This document shows positions 60,771 to 64,000 of a DNA stretch of 64,000 bases, one piece after another (positions within the stretch are counted from its first letter, which is position 1; each line of letters starts with the position of its first letter). A program made the position numbers and the translations under genes. The DNA is from Paenibacillus sp. TCA20 (GTDB lineage Bacteria; Bacillota; Bacilli; Paenibacillales; Paenibacillaceae): positions 62,001 to 126,000 of the forward strand of contig NZ_BBIW01000006.1 of assembly GCF_000732325.1 (NCBI RefSeq), written 5' to 3'. Under the pieces are notes generated by a model. It saw only the letters and a list, made by a program, of their open reading frames with translations. It was not told where the DNA came from and searched no databases.

Positions 60771-61394
60771 TTGCCCGAAGCCGAACCCTTCTTTATAAAG
60801 ACCTCGTCCGAAGATTTCAAGTCAACCATTGTCATTATTGACGCTTACGGAACGATACGCTCGTATAACCACCCTCTTCCCGAGAAGTTGTCCCGTTATG
60901 AATGTATTACCAGCACCAATTGGCTGGGTTCTAATTACTTCAATATACTGGCTTCATTTCCAGGAACGTGTCCCCACAGCATGAACAACATCATCAGTCA
61001 CCTCAAGGAAGTACTAAACAACGACATGGCAGGTTATGTATGCGAAGTCAGGATACTGCGAGACAACAGTTATGTTTGGCTTCGTTTAGAAGCGTCTCTA
61101 TATGAAACCTCTCTCCAATCCGACTTCAAAGGACTTATCGTTACACACATTGATATCACACACCTGAAACACCTTGAGCACCATCTTCAGGACGCCTCTT
61201 CTCAAATACGTACACTGCGAGGAATGCTGCCGATCTGCGCGGTATGTAAGCGTATTAGAGATGAAGAAGATGAATGGAATACCGTCGAGAGCTTTGTTGA
61301 GAAGCATACACATGCCGAATTCACCCATGATATATGCCCTGAGTGTATTCGCAAGCTGTATCCGCAATATGCAAGGATTCTGGATCGCCCATGA
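60771..61394 (+). CDS. PAS-like domain protein with C-terminal cysteine motif
   Basis: A 207-residue soluble protein. Residues 18-130 look like a PAS fold (TIVIIDAYGTIRSYNHPLP at the start, EVRILRDNSYVWLRLEAS and VTHIDITHLKHLE as a PAC-like end). A short coiled-coil linker follows. The tail LPICAVCKRIRDEEDEWNTV and DICPECIRKLYP forms a CxxC-CxxC pair seen behind PAS or receiver domains in many bacteria, probably a metal site. No kinase, HTH or GGDEF output is attached. The TTG start follows GGGAGAG by about 8 bp. It sits between ureF and the urea transporter with its own terminator. Function unknown. Confidence 0.8.
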   Translation: MPEAEPFFIKTSSEDFKSTIVIIDAYGTIRSYNHPLPEKLSRYECITSTNWLGSNYFNILASFPGTCPHSMNNIISHLKEVLNNDMAGYVCEVRILRDNSYVWLRLEASLYETSLQSDFKGLIVTHIDITHLKHLEHHLQDASSQIRTLRGMLPICAVCKRIRDEEDEWNTVESFVEKHTHAEFTHDICPECIRKLYPQYARILDRP

Positions 61395-61433
61395 GCTAGT
61401 TAACACCAGTGTACACATAGCTCATGCAGCGTC

Positions 61434-61482
61434 AAAAAAAACACTCACCTGGATTCCTTTCGAATCAGGGAGAGTGTTTTTG
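61434..61482. terminator. Bidirectional terminator between the PAS gene and urtE
   Basis: AAACACTC pairs with GAGTGTTT and encloses a CTGGATTC/GAATCAGG inner stem; A-run before, T-run after. Confidence 0.85.
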
Positions 61483-61508
61483 GTAACGCCGTATTTTTTT
61501 GTTTAAAC

Positions 61509-62204
61509 CTAGACCGTGAGATAATGCTCAAATGCTGCCAGATCCAGATCCTCCGGCTTGCCATGCATCGCAATACTACCCTTATCCATGACATAAATAT
61601 AGTCTGCCACACTGCGAACAAATTCCTCGCTTTGCTCTACGAGCAGAATGGCCGTATCCTTCTGATTCTTGATCCGAATAATGACATCGCGAATATCATC
61701 TACAATCGACGGCTGAATCCCTTCTGTCGGCTCATCCAGCAGCAGCAACTTAGGCCTCGCGGCCAGCGCTCTGGCAAAGGCGAGCTGTTGCTGCTGCCCT
61801 CCACTTAGATCTCCTCCTTGCCGCTTGTACATCGTAGGAAGGACCGGGAACATAGCAAGCACATCCTCAGGGAATACCTTACTTCTATTGGAAGCTGTTT
61901 CTAGACCCAGCATCAGGTTCTCCTTCACGGACAACTGTGGAAAAATATCCCGGCCCTGCGGAACATATCCGATGCCCGCACGGGCTCTTTTCGCTGAATT
62001 CCAGTCCGAGATATTCTTTCCTTCCCAGTGTATTTCACCTTGACTCATCTTGATAACACCCATAAGCGTACGAAGCAGAGTAGATTTACCGACCCCATTT
62101 CTGCCCATCAGGCAAACGACCTGCCCCGGTTGAATATCCAGATGAACACGACGGAGCACCATACTCTCGCCATAGCCAGATTCAATATTTTTAAGTGACA
62201 GCAT
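61509..62204 (-). CDS. urtE: Urea ABC transporter ATP-binding subunit UrtE
   Basis: A 231-residue LivF-type ATPase. Walker A is GRNGVGKST, the signature LSGGQQQQLAFAR, and LLLLDEPTEGIQPSIV with the EGIQPSI stretch is characteristic of UrtE. The frame is open to 62264, but the ATG at 62204 has AAAGGAGG upstream and matches the family start MLSLKNIESGYG. It overlaps urtD by 14 bp. With UrtD it powers urea (or short amide) import through UrtB/UrtC. Confidence 0.92.
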   Translation of the reverse strand: MLSLKNIESGYGESMVLRRVHLDIQPGQVVCLMGRNGVGKSTLLRTLMGVIKMSQGEIHWEGKNISDWNSAKRARAGIGYVPQGRDIFPQLSVKENLMLGLETASNRSKVFPEDVLAMFPVLPTMYKRQGGDLSGGQQQQLAFARALAARPKLLLLDEPTEGIQPSIVDDIRDVIIRIKNQKDTAILLVEQSEEFVRSVADYIYVMDKGSIAMHGKPEDLDLAAFEHYLTV

Positions 62205-62994
62205 CCTGCTTCCTCCTTTTGCCCAAATAGACCTCGGCGACAACAGGATTCTGCTGAACCTCAAGCATCGTCCCTTCCGTCAGCAGCTTACCCTCATGCA
62301 TCACCGTGACCTTCTCTGCATATTGTCTGACAAACTCCATATCATGCTCGACAACGACAACAGAGCGTTTCTTGGCAATACTTCGAAGCAGTTCACCTGT
62401 CTTCAGTGTTTCATCATCTGTCATCCCGGCCACCGGCTCATCTAGCAGAAGTACATGAGGCTCTTGCAGCAGCAGCATGCCGATCTCCAGCCACTGCTTC
62501 TCTCCGTGAGACAGCGCCCCTGCCCTTACCAGGAGGCGATCGGTGAGACCGATCTGTGTGAGCACTTCTTCCATCGCTTGGCTTATCTCACCTCCACGAA
62601 GACCTCGCAGTGAATGAAAAGCCCCTTTGTTCTGATCATCAGCAAGCTCCAGATTCTCCTTGACGGTCAGACCACCGAATACAGAGGGCGCCTGAAATTT
62701 CCGCCCGATCCCAAGCCTTGCGATCTGATGCTCTTTTTTACGAGTCAGGTCCGTTCCATCAGGAAGCAGCACCTTACCGGACACAGGCTTCGTTTTCCCA
62801 CAAATGACATCAAGCATCGTGGTCTTACCTGCCCCGTTGGGGCCGATCAGAAAGTGAAGCTCATTAGGCATGAGGTTAAGATTCATCCCGTTCACAGCGA
62901 CGAAGCCTGAAAAAGATACCGTTATGTCCTGAACGGACAGGACCGTCTCCCTTTTAGGATGTAGCTCGTTCGGCTTCAACAACGGACTTGGCAT
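62191..62994 (-). CDS. urtD: Urea ABC transporter ATP-binding subunit UrtD
   Basis: A 267-residue LivG-type ATPase. Walker A is GPNGAGKTT, LSHGEKQWLEIGMLL is the UrtD-type signature region, and LLLDEPVAGMTDDET is Walker B. The frame is open to 63057, but the ATG at 62994 follows AAAGGGAGG by 8 bp and is chosen. It overlaps the end of urtC by 41 bp and urtE by 14 bp, so the three are one translated unit. Confidence 0.92.
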   Translation of the reverse strand: MPSPLLKPNELHPKRETVLSVQDITVSFSGFVAVNGMNLNLMPNELHFLIGPNGAGKTTMLDVICGKTKPVSGKVLLPDGTDLTRKKEHQIARLGIGRKFQAPSVFGGLTVKENLELADDQNKGAFHSLRGLRGGEISQAMEEVLTQIGLTDRLLVRAGALSHGEKQWLEIGMLLLQEPHVLLLDEPVAGMTDDETLKTGELLRSIAKKRSVVVVEHDMEFVRQYAEKVTVMHEGKLLTEGTMLEVQQNPVVAEVYLGKRRKQDAVT

Positions 62995-64000
62995 CTCGAG
63001 CACCTCCCTTTCGTCTCCACCATCTGGACAGATTATGATACACCCCGACAAGTCCACGAGGCATAAACAAGACGATAGCTACAAATAAACCACCCATAAC
63101 GAACAGCCAGCCCTCTGGATACGCCTCACTAATCCCTGTCTTCGCCGCATTCAGAATGACAGCACCAATCACCGCACCAATTAATGTCCCTCTGCCTCCA
63201 AGCGCAACCCACAGCACCATTTCAATAGAAGGAACAATACCCATCATCGATGGAGATATAATCCCTACTTGAAGCACATAGAGCATTCCAGCTAGACCAG
63301 CAAGCGCTCCTGACAAGGTAAAAGCCAGTGTTTTGTACCAAGCGGGATCATACCCCAGGAAGCGCACACGATTCTCTCCATCTCGAGCCGCTTCCAGCAC
63401 TTGACCAAACCGGCTGCGAACGATACGTCTGCACAAAATATAAGCAAGAACCAGAACCACCAGCGTTACATAATACAGCATAATTGTGGTGGTGGGATGG
63501 TGCAGCTGCATTCCAAAAATATGGTTATAGCCCGTTAGACCGTTCGTTCCACCTGTCCACTCCTGTTTACCGACAAACAAGGTAACGACGATCATCACAA
63601 GCGCTTGTGTCAGAATTGTAAAATACACACCCGCGATCCGATTTTTAAAGGTGAAGAAACCGAGTAGAAATGCCAGCAGTGCCGGCAGTAAGATCCCTAG
63701 CAGCATCGCGATCGGAAACGATCGAAAGGGCTCCCAGAACCAGGGGAGCTTCTCCACACTGTTCCACACCATAAAATCAGGCAGCGAAGCACCACTTGCC
63801 TGCAGCTTCAAATACATTGCCATTGCGTAAGCTCCAAGACCGAAGAATACCCCATGTCCCAAGCTGAGTACACCGCCATATCCCCATATAAGATCCAGCC
63901 CTATAGCCAGAATAGCCATAGCCAGAAATTTCGCCAGCAGACTTAGTCGGAACTCCGTGGAAACAAGCGGCGCAAGACTCATTAGAATGAGGACGATCCC
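62954..64000 (-). CDS. urtC: Urea ABC transporter permease UrtC, N terminus outside the window
   Basis: At least 348 residues of a LivM-type permease are in frame to the window edge. DLIWGYGGVLSLGHGVFFGLG is the usual first conserved block. EWTGGTNGLTGY and LGYDPAWYKTLAFTLSGALAGLAGMLYV (given in parts), then LWVALGGRGTLIGAVIGAV, are typical of UrtC. An ATG at 63982 exists, but the frame upstream remains hydrophobic, so the true start most likely lies beyond 64000. urtA and urtB are expected there. Confidence 0.92.
   Translation of the reverse strand, partial: GIVLILMSLAPLVSTEFRLSLLAKFLAMAILAIGLDLIWGYGGVLSLGHGVFFGLGAYAMAMYLKLQASGASLPDFMVWNSVEKLPWFWEPFRSFPIAMLLGILLPALLAFLLGFFTFKNRIAGVYFTILTQALVMIVVTLFVGKQEWTGGTNGLTGYNHIFGMQLHHPTTTIMLYYVTLVVLVLAYILCRRIVRSRFGQVLEAARDGENRVRFLGYDPAWYKTLAFTLSGALAGLAGMLYVLQVGIISPSMMGIVPSIEMVLWVALGGRGTLIGAVIGAVILNAAKTGISEAYPEGWLFVMGGLFVAIVLFMPRGLVGVYHNLSRWWRRKGGARDAKSVVEAERATS

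Overview
The window looks like chromosome of a low-to-mid GC, spore-former-type Firmicute, most probably Paenibacillus or a close relative. This rests on gene families and signals only: sigma-A style promoters, strong AGGAGG ribosome binding sites, frequent TTG/GTG starts, many intrinsic terminators, a cobalamin riboswitch, ydaO-type (c-di-AMP) riboswitches, a MocR regulator and a monoderm-type Tad locus. No phage, insertion sequence, CRISPR array or rRNA was seen. One tRNA-Leu(GAG) is present.

Layout. 1-2.3 kb: the end of an M24 aminopeptidase gene and a TcyP-like cystine symporter. 2.3-13.5 kb: a cobalamin salvage and late-synthesis region, all on the minus strand. It consists of cobD-cbiZ-cbiB-cobC, then a riboswitch-controlled btuFCD importer, then cobT-cobU-cobS-cobQ from its own promoter. 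The genes are mostly joined by 4-bp ATGA overlaps. A small array of ~45-bp repeats lies upstream of cobD. 13.8-24 kb: lipoate ligase, a Cof-type phosphatase, a broken sigma factor/clpP pair, an EamA exporter divergent from a MocR regulator, an MBL hydrolase, a lone CysA-like ATPase, a TetR regulator and a YigZ protein. 24-32.5 kb: pgi, tkt, purU, an extended endonuclease IV, a DUF2621 protein and a TIGR01777 oxidoreductase. 32.5-43.6 kb: a complete Tad (Flp pilus) locus with an FHA protein, preceded by a putative transcription attenuator. 43.7-46.1 kb: lipoprotein nuclease, DCC protein, a small cysteine-rich protein and Ohr. 46.3-56.4 kb: a LacI-controlled carbohydrate locus (esterase, two ABC permeases of which one is frameshifted, binding protein, a large GH94-type phosphorylase resembling 1,2-beta-oligoglucan phosphorylases, LacI) divergent from a serine hydrolase. 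A promoter, operators and a cre site can be read in the shared intergenic region. 56.5-59.5 kb: a HAD phosphatase, then two tandem c-di-AMP riboswitches, each with its own terminator, ahead of a small unknown Rossmann-like protein, followed by glutathione peroxidase and the tRNA. 59.6-64 kb: ureF with a TnrA/GlnR-like box, a PAS-like protein with a cysteine-rich tail, and the urtC-urtD-urtE end of a urea ABC transporter.

The most unusual elements are the tandem c-di-AMP riboswitches controlling an uncharacterised protein, the Tad attenuator, the 45-bp repeats with compensating stem changes, and the cluster of disrupted genes (clpP deletion, sigma factor A-tract shift, permease G-tract shift).
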